Assembly: GCF_002982115.1 (NCBI RefSeq)
Contig: NZ_CP019980.1
Coordinates: 3,046,001 to 3,110,000, forward strand
Direction of reading: 5' to 3'
Length of the DNA stretch: 64,000 nt
From: Lysinibacillus sphaericus
Lineage (GTDB): Bacteria > Bacillota > Bacilli > Bacillales_A > Planococcaceae
Shown here piece by piece: positions 47,646-57,006 of the stretch. Every line of letters begins with the position of its first letter. Within the stretch, counting starts at the first letter, position 1. The notes beneath the pieces are model-generated. The model searched no databases. It saw nothing but the letters and a program-made list of their open reading frames with translations, and was not told the origin of the DNA. A program made the position numbers and the translations under genes.

Positions 47646-49271
47646 TTAAATTTTCACACGATAATCTTTTAAATTTTCCCTTAACTTAGCTTTCATAAAT
47701 TTGCCAACGGATGTTTTCGGCACTTCATCTAAAAAAACAACATCATCGGGAATCCACGTTTTATGGAACTGTGTACGCAAACTATCGAGCAGTTCCTCCT
47801 TCGTAATGGAATCTTTATATTCAGGCTTAGGAACGACACATGCCAGCGGACGTTCCAACCATTTCTCATGTGGAATGGCCACCACGGCCGCTTCAAACAC
47901 TTTCGGATGTGTCATTAAGGCATTTTCAAGCTCCACAGATGAAATCCATTCCCCACCACTCTTAATCAAGTCTTTTGTACGATCTGTAATTTTAATATAG
48001 CCATCAGGGGTCATCACCGCAATATCTCCAGTATATAGCCACCCATCTTTAAAAGCTTCTGCCGTGCGCTCATCTTTATAATATTCACTAGCAATCCAAG
48101 GGCCTCTTATTGTAATTTCTCCCATCGTCTTGCCGTCCCATGGTACCTCACCATGTTCATTAACGATTCGCATATCAAGAAGTGGCATCGTGATCCCTTG
48201 CGTTGTGCGAACGTGCATTTTTTCGTCTGTCGTATAGTGTTCCATATGTGATAAGTAGGTCGATAAGCTAACAAGTGGTGATGTCTCGGTCATACCGTAG
48301 CCCGTAAAATACGGAATTTTTTGTTCTTCTTCAAAACCGCGCACAAGACCAATGGGCGATGCAGAGCCACCACAAATAATCGAACGTAACGACGATAAAT
48401 CACGTGGTTGTTGACGTTGCGCTTGTAACACACCAAGCCAAATCGTTGGAACGCCCGCTGTTAATGTTACTTTGTACTGTTCAATTAAATCCGCTAATAG
48501 CTGCGGTGTAAACATCGGTCCAGGTAGTACTTGAGTAGCCCCAAATAACACGCTAGCAAACGGTAAGCCCCAAGCATTGGCATGAAACATTGGGACGACC
48601 GGTAACACGACATCACGTTCACATATCGCGATGCTATCAGACAGCCCAGCTGTAATGCTATGAAGAACAATGCTCCGATGTGTATAGACAACACCCTTTG
48701 GCATACCTGTTGTTGCACTTGTATAGCACATGCCAGCAGGTGCATTCTCCTCTATATCGTCTGGAAATTCAAAATCACCACTTGCCTCTGCAAGTAGTTC
48801 TTCATAAGACAGCGCATTGGGTAATAGCGAGTTTTGCAATTCCACTGCATCCCCCATAACAATAAAATACTTCACTGTTTTAAGCTGGGACACGATTGGT
48901 GCAATGACAGGAACTAGATTTTCATCAATAAGTAAAATTTCATCTTCTGCATGATTTATCACATACACGATATGCTCAGGCGCCAAGCGAATATTAATCA
49001 TATGCAGTACTGCACCAGCACACGGTACGGCAAAATATGCCTCTAAGTGACGATGATGATTCCAAGCAAAAGTACCCACTTTTATACCTCGGTCCATGCC
49101 TAGTGTTGTTAAAGCATCCGCTAATTTACGAGTACGAATAGCAAACTCTTTATAAGTAAACTCATGAATCGTTGTAGGGCTTGTACGCGAATAGATTTTC
49201 TTCGCATGAAAGAATCGTTCTGCCCGACTTAAAAAACTTGTTAGTAGTAAAGGTGTATCCATCATATGCAT
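47646..49271 (-). CDS. fatty-acyl-CoA ligase (AMP-forming, AlkK-like)
   Basis: 541 residues from ATG 49271 (GGGAG at 7 bases); the longer frame to 49307 is not supported. ANL-family motifs: the P-loop YTSATTGMPKGVVYTHRS near residue 190, GYGMTETSPLVSL near 330, WLYTGDIAVM near 415, KDLIKSGGEWIS near 440 and the catalytic lysine in PKTSVGKFMKAKL near 520. It activates medium- or long-chain acids with CoA. Last gene of an operon with an SDR dehydrogenase and a thiolase. Confidence 0.92.
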   Translation of the reverse strand: MHMMDTPLLLTSFLSRAERFFHAKKIYSRTSPTTIHEFTYKEFAIRTRKLADALTTLGMDRGIKVGTFAWNHHRHLEAYFAVPCAGAVLHMINIRLAPEHIVYVINHAEDEILLIDENLVPVIAPIVSQLKTVKYFIVMGDAVELQNSLLPNALSYEELLAEASGDFEFPDDIEENAPAGMCYTSATTGMPKGVVYTHRSIVLHSITAGLSDSIAICERDVVLPVVPMFHANAWGLPFASVLFGATQVLPGPMFTPQLLADLIEQYKVTLTAGVPTIWLGVLQAQRQQPRDLSSLRSIICGGSASPIGLVRGFEEEQKIPYFTGYGMTETSPLVSLSTYLSHMEHYTTDEKMHVRTTQGITMPLLDMRIVNEHGEVPWDGKTMGEITIRGPWIASEYYKDERTAEAFKDGWLYTGDIAVMTPDGYIKITDRTKDLIKSGGEWISSVELENALMTHPKVFEAAVVAIPHEKWLERPLACVVPKPEYKDSITKEELLDSLRTQFHKTWIPDDVVFLDEVPKTSVGKFMKAKLRENLKDYRVKI

Positions 49272-49395
49272 AACATCGCTCCCTTTCATTATCCTGACGT
49301 TTATCACGTCCTAATTAAACCGAAGCTGACCGCTGCTACAAAACATTTGTTTTTATCGACGACTATTCATTTACATCATAAGTACTTCAATTTTA

Positions 49396-50163
49396 TTATT
49401 TCGGTTGCATGCGTATCGCACCATCAAGGCGAATGACCTCGCCATTAAGCATAACATTATGAATAATACTTTCTACAAGCAATGCATATTCGGATGGTTT
49501 GCCAAGACGTTTAGGAAATGGTGTCATAGTTGCTAGTGCTGTACGAGCTGGTTCAGCTAGCGACGCAAACATCGGCGTTTCAATTAGCCCAGGCGCGATC
49601 GTCATTACTCGTATTCCTAACTCTGCAAGCTCGCGCGCAATTGGCAATGTCATCGCCGCTACTCCACCCTTTGAGGCACTATAAGCCGCTTGTCCAATTT
49701 GACCATCAAATGCAGCCACAGATGCTGTATTAATCATAACGCCTCGCTGCCCATCTTCATCAGGCTTATTATGCTGCATTTGTTCGGCTGCAAGACGAAT
49801 AACGTTAAATGTCCCAATTAAATTGACAGCTATCACTTTCGAAAATAACTCAAGTGCATGGACACCTCGTTTTGAAATGACTTTACTCGCATCCGCAATC
49901 CCTGCACAGTTAACAGCTACATTAATCAGTCCAAATGTTGCTATCGCATGTTCAATGCCCGCTGCCACATCCGCTTCCTGTGTCACATCAACACGAACAT
50001 AGCGGACATTATCACCTAATTCTTGCACAAGTGTCTGCCCTCTCTCATCATTGACATCAAAAATAACAGCTTTACCACCTTCTCCAACAATTTTCCGGAC
50101 AGTTGCCTCCCCTAAACCTGATGCACCACCTGTTACAATCGCTACAACTTCATGACATTTCAT
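49396..50163 (-). CDS. short-chain dehydrogenase, 3-hydroxyacyl-CoA dehydrogenase type II-like
   Basis: 255 residues from ATG 50163 (AAAGGGG at 9 bases). Rossmann motif [20 protein letters not shown] at the start, NCAGIADAS near residue 87, catalytic Ser in [14 protein letters not shown] and YSASKGG near 165. The pattern, with long insert around the [13 protein letters not shown] region, is that of HSD17B10-type 3-hydroxyacyl-CoA dehydrogenases rather than FabG. Starts 14 bases after the thiolase stop. Confidence 0.9.
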   Translation of the reverse strand: MKCHEVVAIVTGGASGLGEATVRKIVGEGGKAVIFDVNDERGQTLVQELGDNVRYVRVDVTQEADVAAGIEHAIATFGLINVAVNCAGIADASKVISKRGVHALELFSKVIAVNLIGTFNVIRLAAEQMQHNKPDEDGQRGVMINTASVAAFDGQIGQAAYSASKGGVAAMTLPIARELAELGIRVMTIAPGLIETPMFASLAEPARTALATMTPFPKRLGKPSEYALLVESIIHNVMLNGEVIRLDGAIRMQPK

Positions 50164-50177
50164 CCCACACAACCCCT

Positions 50178-51326
50178 TTACATTTTTTCAATAATTGTGG
50201 CATTTGCCATACCCATACCCTCACATATAGCAATGAGGCCATAGCGTAAATTTTCACGTTGCATCCGATATACCATTGTCGTTAACAACTTCGTACCCGT
50301 TGCTCCTAATGGATGCCCTAAAGCAATAGCACCACCATCTGGATTTAGCTTTGCTGGGTCTGCACCGATATCATGTAACCAAGCAAGTGGCACAGGAGCA
50401 AAGGCTTCGTTGACTTCATACGTATCTATCTCTTCAATTGTCAGTCCTGCACGTTTCAAGGCTTGTCTTGTAGCTTCAATTGGACCCGTAAGCATAAGCG
50501 TCGGATCAGAGCCTACCACAACGCGTGTAACAATTTTTGCAAGCGGTTGAATGCCAAGCTCTTGTGCTTTTTCTAACGACATCAGCACGACAGCCGATGC
50601 CCCATCACTCATTTGGCTTGCATTACCGGCTGTAATAACCCCTTGCTCTTGAAAGACGGTTTTTAAGTTATTTAATCGTTCCATCGTTGTATCTGCTCGA
50701 GGCCCTTCATCGACATTAAATATGGTAACCGTTCCGTCTTCTTGTGTGAGATGGACAGGCATGATTTCCTGTTGAAAAAGACCTGCCTCAATGGCTGCTA
50801 AAGCTCGCCTATGACTTTCATAAGCAAAATGATTTAAATGGTCTTTTGAAAATTGCCATTTTGCCGCCATTTTCTCAGCTGATAACCCTTGATGAATAAT
50901 CGTATAATTTTCTTGTAAGCGTTTGCCTTTATGGGCACTCTGCATATTTGAAAACATTGGCACCCTTGTCATACTTTCTACACCACCAGCAATGACAGTA
51001 TCCATATCACCTGCTAAGATAGCTTGTGCGCCAAAATGCACAGCTTGCTGGCTAGAACCGCATTGTCGATCAATCGTGACGCCAGGAACTTTCTCTGGGA
51101 AGCCTGCCATTAATAACGCTGTGCGGGCAATATTTGCACCTTGCTCACCTGATTGCGTCACACAGCCGAAAATAACATCCTCCACTTGACCTTTGTCAAT
51201 CCCTGCACGCTTTACTACTTCTTGTAATACATCTGCTGCTAAATCATCTGCACGTACATCCTTTAAAGCGCCTTTACTACGCCCAACTGCGGTACGAACA
51301 GCTGCTACTATTACTACTTCTCTCAT
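50178..51326 (-). CDS. thiolase (acetyl-CoA acyltransferase)
   Basis: 382 residues. Nucleophile cysteine in [19 protein letters not shown] near residue 87, [15 protein letters not shown] near 240, then [19 protein letters not shown] near 338 and the second catalytic cysteine in [11 protein letters not shown] near 368. Shortens 3-ketoacyl-CoA in beta-oxidation, or makes acetoacetyl-CoA. First gene of the operon thiolase-SDR-ligase. An acyl-CoA dehydrogenase and hydratase are not in the window. Confidence 0.93.
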   Translation of the reverse strand: MREVVIVAAVRTAVGRSKGALKDVRADDLAADVLQEVVKRAGIDKGQVEDVIFGCVTQSGEQGANIARTALLMAGFPEKVPGVTIDRQCGSSQQAVHFGAQAILAGDMDTVIAGGVESMTRVPMFSNMQSAHKGKRLQENYTIIHQGLSAEKMAAKWQFSKDHLNHFAYESHRRALAAIEAGLFQQEIMPVHLTQEDGTVTIFNVDEGPRADTTMERLNNLKTVFQEQGVITAGNASQMSDGASAVVLMSLEKAQELGIQPLAKIVTRVVVGSDPTLMLTGPIEATRQALKRAGLTIEEIDTYEVNEAFAPVPLAWLHDIGADPAKLNPDGGAIALGHPLGATGTKLLTTMVYRMQRENLRYGLIAICEGMGMANATIIEKM

Positions 51327-52096
51327 ATCACTACCCCTTTTCTAAAACGTTTCTGTCATTCCCCTTAATGCATTACGTTTAAGTTTATTTGCTTGCTAGA
51401 AAATATATACCGCTTTATAAAACTATTTACTAGCAACGAATTATCTGAATATTATAGCATTTATCTAAAAAAAGTTATAGCTTATAAGGATTGCACTCGC
51501 AGCCAAAACAGATGGAAAGTTTGTAAATTCATTTGTCTTTCAATAGCTATTTTGTCACTTATTATAGCGCCTTCCATTGTTATGCTTTCTCCAAGTGTGT
51601 CAAGAAAGGATTTATTAAACATAAAAAAGAAAAGATGACCATTCTGTAAGATTAAGTACAAGTAATTGTACATAAAGTCTTATTTAATAGTGTTTAGCTT
51701 ATAATGTTACACTTTTAATAAAAATGCACATTACTAAATGCTTTAATTTAGTGGCGTACTATTTTATTTTGCAATCTTTCTCATTTAGATTTGTTAAAAG
51801 ACTGCACATTTTACAAATTGCCCTCTAATGAATATGAGCTCTGATTCTTGTTACAGAATCGCGTCCGATTGTGGAATAACGTTTTTTTTTGCTAAAGCCC
51901 CTAAGTAACCCTGCCTTTATAAACTTCCATTTCAATAAAATCAACATCATTATAATAGACAGAATTAACTTCAAGTTAGGTATATTTTATATCAGGATTT
52001 TTTAAAATTACTCAAATAATGTGAAAGACGATAAACATAGAATTGAATATGTTTTATCGTCATCTTACCTTGAATCGCTATATTACATAATTTAAG
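51327..52096. other. 770-bp region without a clear gene
   Basis: AT-rich; the small frames present have no ribosome sites. It includes CCGATTGTGGAATA at 51865-51878 (also at 56844-56857) followed by ACG and nine T, and a hairpin at 52027-52061. The promoter of the thiolase operon should lie in the first 150 bases, but I see no operator such as a FadR-type site. Confidence 0.5.
52027..52061 (-). terminator. hairpin after the DUF418 gene, probable terminator
   Basis: GACGATAAACATA (52027-52039) with TATGTTTTATCGTC (52048-52061), one-base bulge; weak T tail (TTTCAC) on the minus strand. Confidence 0.55.
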
Positions 52097-53275
52097 TTAA
52101 TAAGGCATTTTTTGTTTTTTGAACGTTGGCTTTTGCCCATATGTCCCCCAACGCCAAATGTATTCAATAGGCCCGTATTGGAAGCGTGTCATCCACCATT
52201 TACTTAAAAGTGTTTGAAAGATAAAGAACGCAAATACTAAGACAAAGCCAGCTGTATAGGAAATACTGCCGTATAGACCCAATCCGTAGCTATAAAAAAT
52301 GAACGTCATGGCAATAGACTGAAGTAGATAATTACTCATCGATAGACGTCCCACATTCGCGAATGGTTTTAATAGCTTTTGCCCAATTGTCGTTTGTGTC
52401 GATAATACAATCACTATCATGTAAAATAATGCGATGAATGCACCACTAAATTGCTCTTGCATGATCACAAGGAACAGGCTATCCATATAAAAGGAAGATG
52501 CTATTCTCGCACCAAGTCCAAAAATAAGTCCAGTTATTAGTAAACCAATCAATAAGCGTTTGTGGTTGTCGACATCAACAAGCCATCGTAACTTCGCAAA
52601 TGCCGCACCTAATAACATAAGTCCTAAAACACCAATTCCAAGTGTAACAGCACTCATTTCTAAATTCATATATGCCCAATCAGTAGCCCGCTGTTTTAAA
52701 ATTTCTAAAACACTACCACTGCTATAGTTTTGAATTGATGTCTGAACAGCATCTACATTTTCACTAAAATGTTCTTGAGAGTGCATTGATAAAAACGTTG
52801 TAAATAAAACGGGAATACAGTAAATCACAACGCCAACACGTAACAACATTTGACCACTTAGTCGATAAAACAAAATAAAGAAAAAACCTGTAATAGCATA
52901 CGTGATTAAAATATCACCATTCCAAATAAGAAAGGCATGTATACAGCCAATTATTAATAGGATTGCTAGTCTACGTGCAAAAAAAGCAGGGAAATAAATC
53001 CCTTTTACTTGTGAACGGTCTGCAATAATCATTGCCCCGTAGCCAAATAAAAAGGCAAACAGTGGGTAAAAATTGGCTTGTGCAAATAAGTCAACGATTC
53101 CTTGAAAAAATTTATCCATTTTACTTGGCCAATATGTAAATGAATCTAAGTAAAGAAACGGACTATGGAATGTAGGCATATTGACTAGCAAAATTCCAAG
53201 TAATGCAAATCCTCGTAGAACATCAATAGAAATTGTTCGACTTTTTTCGGGTAAGGGGGTAAACTTTTGTGTCAT
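52097..53275 (-). CDS. DUF418 family membrane protein
   Basis: 392 residues, about ten hydrophobic helices. Begins with the family motif TISIDVLRGFALLGILLVNM. It has NANFYPLFAFLFGYGAMIIAD-type stretch near residue 68 and ends with the DUF418 tail (YLLQSIAMTFIFYSYGLGLY, RFQYGPIEYIWRWGTYGQ). Function unknown; the family is often next to regulators or transporters. A MerR-type promoter with a 19-bp spacer lies 53-83 bases upstream and matches one facing pssA, so the adjacent MerR protein probably controls it. Confidence 0.9.
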   Translation of the reverse strand: MTQKFTPLPEKSRTISIDVLRGFALLGILLVNMPTFHSPFLYLDSFTYWPSKMDKFFQGIVDLFAQANFYPLFAFLFGYGAMIIADRSQVKGIYFPAFFARRLAILLIIGCIHAFLIWNGDILITYAITGFFFILFYRLSGQMLLRVGVVIYCIPVLFTTFLSMHSQEHFSENVDAVQTSIQNYSSGSVLEILKQRATDWAYMNLEMSAVTLGIGVLGLMLLGAAFAKLRWLVDVDNHKRLLIGLLITGLIFGLGARIASSFYMDSLFLVIMQEQFSGAFIALFYMIVIVLSTQTTIGQKLLKPFANVGRLSMSNYLLQSIAMTFIFYSYGLGLYGSISYTAGFVLVFAFFIFQTLLSKWWMTRFQYGPIEYIWRWGTYGQKPTFKKQKMPY

Positions 53276-53327
53276 TTTTGTGCCTCCAGTAAAAAAGTAT
53301 CGGTCGTTATGATAACGACTAATCGTG

Positions 53328-53358
53328 AGTGTAAAGTATGGAGTAACTCTAGAGTAAA
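53328..53358 (-). promoter_or_regulatory. MerR-type promoter of the DUF418 gene
   Basis: On the minus strand TTTACT (53358-53353), a 19-base spacer and TACACT (53333-53328). The spacer region holds the dyad ACTCTAGAGT (53356-53347). The 19-bp spacing is a hallmark of MerR-activated promoters. A twin lies at 54285-54315. Confidence 0.75.
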
Positions 53359-53385
53359 GGGTGTTTCAAGATTTTTTTTGAGGGG

Positions 53386-53418
53386 TGAAAAAAAACGCCT
53401 ATCCATCAAGATAGACGT
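53386..53418 (-). terminator. terminator of the merR gene
   Basis: ACGCCTATC (53395-53403) and GATAGACGT (53410-53418), loop CATCAA; a run of eight or more T on the minus strand. Confidence 0.88.
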
Positions 53419-53445
53419 AACGTATAACAAACTTTAAAGACGTTG

Positions 53446-54267
53446 CTAACTCACCTCACGCGATTTTACTTTTACACTAATTTTTGTAATATAATCCTTT
53501 TCTTCTTTTGCTGCAATGGAATGTAGGAAATATTCCTCGTATATATCACTGTCCAATTTGAATTGCGCCTTTTCCAAATAATTGAGTAACGTATCATACG
53601 TTACTGCGATTTCTTCATAAGTTCCTTGATGATAAATGATTGCATAATATCCTGCTGGCTTCATTTTCGCTGAAGAGTCGTTTAGGCGACAAAAGAGGTA
53701 GCTTTTTACTGCAGGCCGTACCTTCATAAAGTCTTCTTTCGGATAAACTACACCGTATGCCGCCGTACTTTTAACGCCGAGCCTTTTTAAAAATTGGCTA
53801 GATTGTTCATACAGTTGTTCCATTGATACCGTCCAATCTATTTTCTCCTCGCTATACACAACGGGTTCGGCTGGTAATTGCTTCACTAAGACTTCACCGA
53901 ATGAAATTTCCCCCATCTCCTTTGTTAGGGCAACTGTACGTTCAAGGAAAAACTGAATATCTTCCAATTTTTGAATTTCTAATGCGACTTTTTCGTACTG
54001 TTCCATTGCTAGTTGTTGTAACGATTGGATATTAGGTGCATCAAAATACGTTTTGAGTTCTTTAATCGGTAGCTCAACTGCACGTAGTGACTGAATGGCT
54101 ACGAATTGTTCGAACTGTTCAAACGTGTAATAACGATAACCATTATTGTGAGTTCCTGCTGGTTTAAATAAATCAATTTTATCGTAATACAGTAACGTAT
54201 CCTTGTTAATTTCAAGCAGCTTGGCAAACTCGCCAGTGGAAAATGTTTTTTCGGTCGTTTTTTTCAT
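53446..54267 (-). CDS. MerR-family regulator with GyrI-like effector domain
   Basis: 273 residues. MerR winged helix at the N-terminus (FSTGEFAKLLEINKDTLLYY and DLFKPAGTHNNGYRYYTFEQ), a dimer coiled coil at about 80-125, and a C-terminal effector domain of the BmrR/GyrI type (AGYYAIIYHQGTYEEIAVTY). Such proteins often sense lipophilic cations or drugs and twist a promoter with a 19-bp spacer. Two such promoters point outward from this gene, to DUF418 and to pssA. Its own promoter must overlap the pssA one. Confidence 0.9.
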   Translation of the reverse strand: MKKTTEKTFSTGEFAKLLEINKDTLLYYDKIDLFKPAGTHNNGYRYYTFEQFEQFVAIQSLRAVELPIKELKTYFDAPNIQSLQQLAMEQYEKVALEIQKLEDIQFFLERTVALTKEMGEISFGEVLVKQLPAEPVVYSEEKIDWTVSMEQLYEQSSQFLKRLGVKSTAAYGVVYPKEDFMKVRPAVKSYLFCRLNDSSAKMKPAGYYAIIYHQGTYEEIAVTYDTLLNYLEKAQFKLDSDIYEEYFLHSIAAKEEKDYITKISVKVKSREVS

Positions 54268-54284
54268 TACTTTTCACTTCTTTC

Positions 54285-54315
54285 TTTACTCTGGAGTCAA
54301 TCCACACTTTACACT
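54285..54315 (+). promoter_or_regulatory. MerR-type promoter of the pssA-dedA-GNAT operon
   Basis: TTTACT (54285-54290), 19-base spacer, TACACT (54310-54315); dyad-like ACTCTGGAGT at 54288-54297. Nearly the same as the minus-strand promoter at 53328-53358. It lies in the divergent gap between merR and pssA. Confidence 0.75.
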
Positions 54316-54412
54316 ATTTGTTGTGAAGTTAACACGAAATTATACATGAGACAAGCCATAACTTACGTAAGGGTTGGATTCACTGTCTTAAAGTAAGAGA
54401 GGAGATGGTTTG

Positions 54413-54952
54413 ATGCGACAGCAGCTATTACCTACGATGCTGACACTTTGTAACTTCGCTTGTGGGGTACTAGCGATATACGCCGTTTTTGAACAAAAAT
54501 TTGATATTGCAATTGCCTGTATTAGTTTAGGCTTATTATTTGATTTATTCGATGGATGGACAGCACGAAAATTGAATGCTGTTTCCTCCTTTGGAAAAGA
54601 GTTAGATTCACTTTCAGATATTGTGACATTTGGGGTTGCACCAGCGATTTTAGCATATCAACTTGTTTTAACACAGTTTGGGCAATTTGGTTTAGGAGTT
54701 GCTCTGCTTTATAGTATCGGTGCGGTGCTTCGCTTAGCCCGATTTAATGTGATGCAAAATAATTTACCAACGTTTGTCGGACTACCTGTTCCAGTAGCAG
54801 CCATTGGGTTATTTTTAGGTACATCGTTTATGTCACCGAGGTTATTAGCAGTAAGTACATGTTTTCTTGCTTGGTTAATGGTGAGCCATCTGAAATTCCC
54901 TCACTTTAAGAAAATAAAGAAAAATGAGGAAGAAGTTCATGACGTTCATTGA
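54413..54952 (+). CDS. pssA: CDP-diacylglycerol-serine O-phosphatidyltransferase
   Basis: 179 residues from ATG 54413 (AGAGGAG at 8 bases). It has the full CDP-alcohol phosphotransferase motif, DGWTAR-x8-G-KEL-D-SLS-D, near residues 46-70, and about five membrane helices. Makes phosphatidylserine, the precursor of phosphatidylethanolamine. No psd gene follows as it does in B. subtilis (pssA-ybfM-psd); instead a DedA gene and a GNAT gene follow. The 3' end overlaps dedA by 14 bases. Confidence 0.93.
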   Translation: MRQQLLPTMLTLCNFACGVLAIYAVFEQKFDIAIACISLGLLFDLFDGWTARKLNAVSSFGKELDSLSDIVTFGVAPAILAYQLVLTQFGQFGLGVALLYSIGAVLRLARFNVMQNNLPTFVGLPVPVAAIGLFLGTSFMSPRLLAVSTCFLAWLMVSHLKFPHFKKIKKNEEEVHDVH

Positions 54953-55412
54953 TCAGTTAATTGAAAACTATGGGTATACAGCAATATTTATTATACTTGC
55001 TCTCGGACTATTTAGCCTACCGATTCCTGATGAATTGATGGTATTACTTGTCGGTTATTTTACGAAAATCGGCTTATTACATTATAGCTTTTCACTGTTA
55101 GCGGTGTTTAGTGGCTCCCTTATTGGTATGTTGGTGAGCTATGTACTTGGTAATAAGATTGGCCGTCCGTTGCTGGATCGGCTTGGGAAATGGTTTAGAC
55201 TATCTCGGAAATGGAATAGTAATGTGGCGAACTGGATTGAAAAATACGGCGCCCCTGCCATCATTGTGAGCTATTTTATTCCTGGTATGCGACACGTTGC
55301 AGGGTATCTTTGTGGGATGTCGTATATATCTCTAAAAAAATACATGTTATATGCAGGGATAAGTGCTTTCCTATGGAGTCTACTGTTTCTAACAATCGGG
55401 CGAATTTTTTAA
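54939..55412 (+). CDS. DedA-family membrane protein
   Basis: 157 residues from ATG 54939 (GAGGAAG at about 6 bases), inside the end of pssA. DedA/VTT fold: PIPDELMVLLVGYFTKIGL at the front, GSLIGMLVSYVLGNKIGRPL near residue 65, the amphipathic re-entrant EKYGAPAIIVSYFIPGMRHV with the conserved arginine near 115. DedA proteins move lipids or undecaprenyl phosphate across the membrane. In B. subtilis YbfM, a DedA protein, is likewise next to pssA, so the pairing is conserved. Confidence 0.92.
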   Translation: MTFIDQLIENYGYTAIFIILALGLFSLPIPDELMVLLVGYFTKIGLLHYSFSLLAVFSGSLIGMLVSYVLGNKIGRPLLDRLGKWFRLSRKWNSNVANWIEKYGAPAIIVSYFIPGMRHVAGYLCGMSYISLKKYMLYAGISAFLWSLLFLTIGRIF

Positions 55413-55437
55413 TCAAAGATAGAAAGGATTTATATAA

Positions 55438-55998
55438 ATGACAACACAAGAACAAATAACATTAGCACCTGTACTGAAAGAAGAGCTAACAATATTTAAA
55501 GAAGAATTACAAGAGGCGTTCATGAAAGGGTTACAAGATAGTTTATTTGAGGCACAAAAACCAACTGAAATGGGACTACTCCCGTCTGATGAGGATTTCG
55601 AGCATTCGCTTACTGCAAATGAGTCGGTCGTGCGCCAACTTGTTCAAAACGGCGAAAGAATCGGTGGGGTTGTCTTAAAAATTAATAACGACACGCAGCG
55701 AAACGAAGTGGACTTCCTTTATACAAAGGCTAATGCACACGGCAAAGGTCTTGGGACAAAGGTGTGGCAGACAATAGAAGCAGCGTTCCCAGAGACGAAA
55801 GTATGGGAACTACACACACCGTACTTTGAAAAACGTAATATTCATTTTTACGTGAATAAGTGTGGATTTCACATTGTAGAATTCTATCACCGAGGAAATC
55901 CAGGTCCGAACGTTGAAGGTGAAGAGCCTGAATCTGATGAAGAATATGAGTTTTTCCGTTTTGAAAAGGTTATGACGAAAGCGAGTAGTGAAACGTAA
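55438..55998 (+). CDS. GNAT-family N-acetyltransferase
   Basis: 186 residues. Acidic N-terminal helix-rich part, then the acetyl-CoA site NAHGKGLGTKVWQTIEAAFP near residues 100-119 and WELHTPYFEKRNIHFYVNKC and GFHIVEFYHRGNPG. It ends in an acidic stretch and FFRFEKVM. Substrate unknown. 25 bases after dedA, so probably in the MerR-controlled operon. Ribosome site GAAAGGA. Confidence 0.9.
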   Translation: MTTQEQITLAPVLKEELTIFKEELQEAFMKGLQDSLFEAQKPTEMGLLPSDEDFEHSLTANESVVRQLVQNGERIGGVVLKINNDTQRNEVDFLYTKANAHGKGLGTKVWQTIEAAFPETKVWELHTPYFEKRNIHFYVNKCGFHIVEFYHRGNPGPNVEGEEPESDEEYEFFRFEKVMTKASSET

Positions 55999-56106
55999 TG
56001 CAGGGCAAGGTGTCACAGCTTTGGACACTGATGAATCGCAGTTAAATTGCGAAGGGTCGATTAGTGTTTTTAGTTATCATTAGCTTAAGCAGGGCTTGCT
56101 GTATCA

Positions 56107-56717
56107 TTGCTAACGATGAAGCTGATTAATCAAATTTCAGCATCTGGCTTTGCAGTGAAGTCGCTACTACCAGTCATTGCAATTTTAATTGTACAGGCGA
56201 TATTAAGTGCTGTTCCGTTTTATATGATGCGTCGCTTAGGTGAAAAGGTTGTCGCAAATTTACGTACAGAAGTGTGGGACCATATGCTACATTTACGTTT
56301 ATCGTATTATGATGCGCATGAATCAGGCGAAACGATGAGTCGGATTACGCAGGATACAAATGTCTTGAAGGAATTTGTGACTGAGCAGTCGTGTCCTTTG
56401 TATCAGGGCTTTTCGCAATTCTTGGTGCCGTTGTTTTTTTGCTATGGATTGACTGGAAAATGATACTGCTGTTACTCATTCCAGTCCCACTAACGATTTT
56501 TGTGATATATCCATTAGGTGAAAAAATGTACGCTATTTCGAAAGCAAATCAAGATGAGCTAGCATTCTTCAGTGGACGTTTAGGGCGTATTTTATCCAAC
56601 ATTCATCTAGTATTCTCTTCTTTTAAAATACATTATATAACTACATCTATAAATGCAGGAGCTATTGATTTCTATGAGGCAACCAAATTTCAAGGAAGGT
56701 TATCAAAAATTATGTAG
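56107..56717 (+). pseudogene. broken ABC multidrug exporter gene (BmrA/LmrA-like)
   Basis: The first frame (56107-56463) encodes part of the membrane domain of an ABC exporter (RRLGEKVVANLRTEVWDHML, LSYYDAHESGETMSRITQDT). The second frame continues the same protein from about 56391 (SFVSGLFAILGAVVFLLWID, ISKANQDELAFFSGRLGRIL). A single-base loss near 56388-56391 explains the switch: the family reads TEQ-x-VSFVSG there. The first ~45 residues and everything after the middle of the membrane domain, including the ATPase domain, are missing, so it cannot be active. Confidence 0.85.
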
Positions 56718-56822
56718 GTGAAAGACAAAATCGAATCGTTTTTCAAAGAGTATTTAATCATTAAGATTTTATTTAGGTGGACTTTAAAATTTCAAACCTT
56801 CGTTTGGCGCATTTCATAAAAG

Positions 56823-56857
56823 AACGTTATTCAACAATATGGCCCGATTGTGGAATA
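56823..56857. repeat. degenerate palindromic repeat
   Basis: TATTCAACAAT and ATTGTGGAATA form a hairpin around ATGGCCCG. The 14-base core CCGATTGTGGAATA (56844-56857) also occurs at 51865-51878. Confidence 0.55.
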
Positions 56858-56876
56858 GGAAGAAAAGTGCTAATAA

Positions 56877-56912
56877 AATAAAAAGACGAAACCCTTTTGG
56901 GTACCGTCTTGA
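56877..56912 (-). terminator. terminator of the SLH-domain protein gene
   Basis: AAGACG-AA-ACCC-TTTT-GGGT-AC-CGTCTT (56883-56910); T-rich on the minus strand, 95 bases after the stop codon. Confidence 0.75.
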
Positions 56913-57006
56913 ACAATCATAATGTGTAACATTATATTCTGTTGTTGTAAAAATAATTATAGATAAATAAAATTTTATAGTCACCTTTTCACTTGTAAGT
57001 AGCAAT

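Noticed and set aside
51393-51673. Two overlapping short frames on opposite strands after the thiolase gene
   Set aside because: No ribosome sites, low-complexity composition and no recognisable motif.
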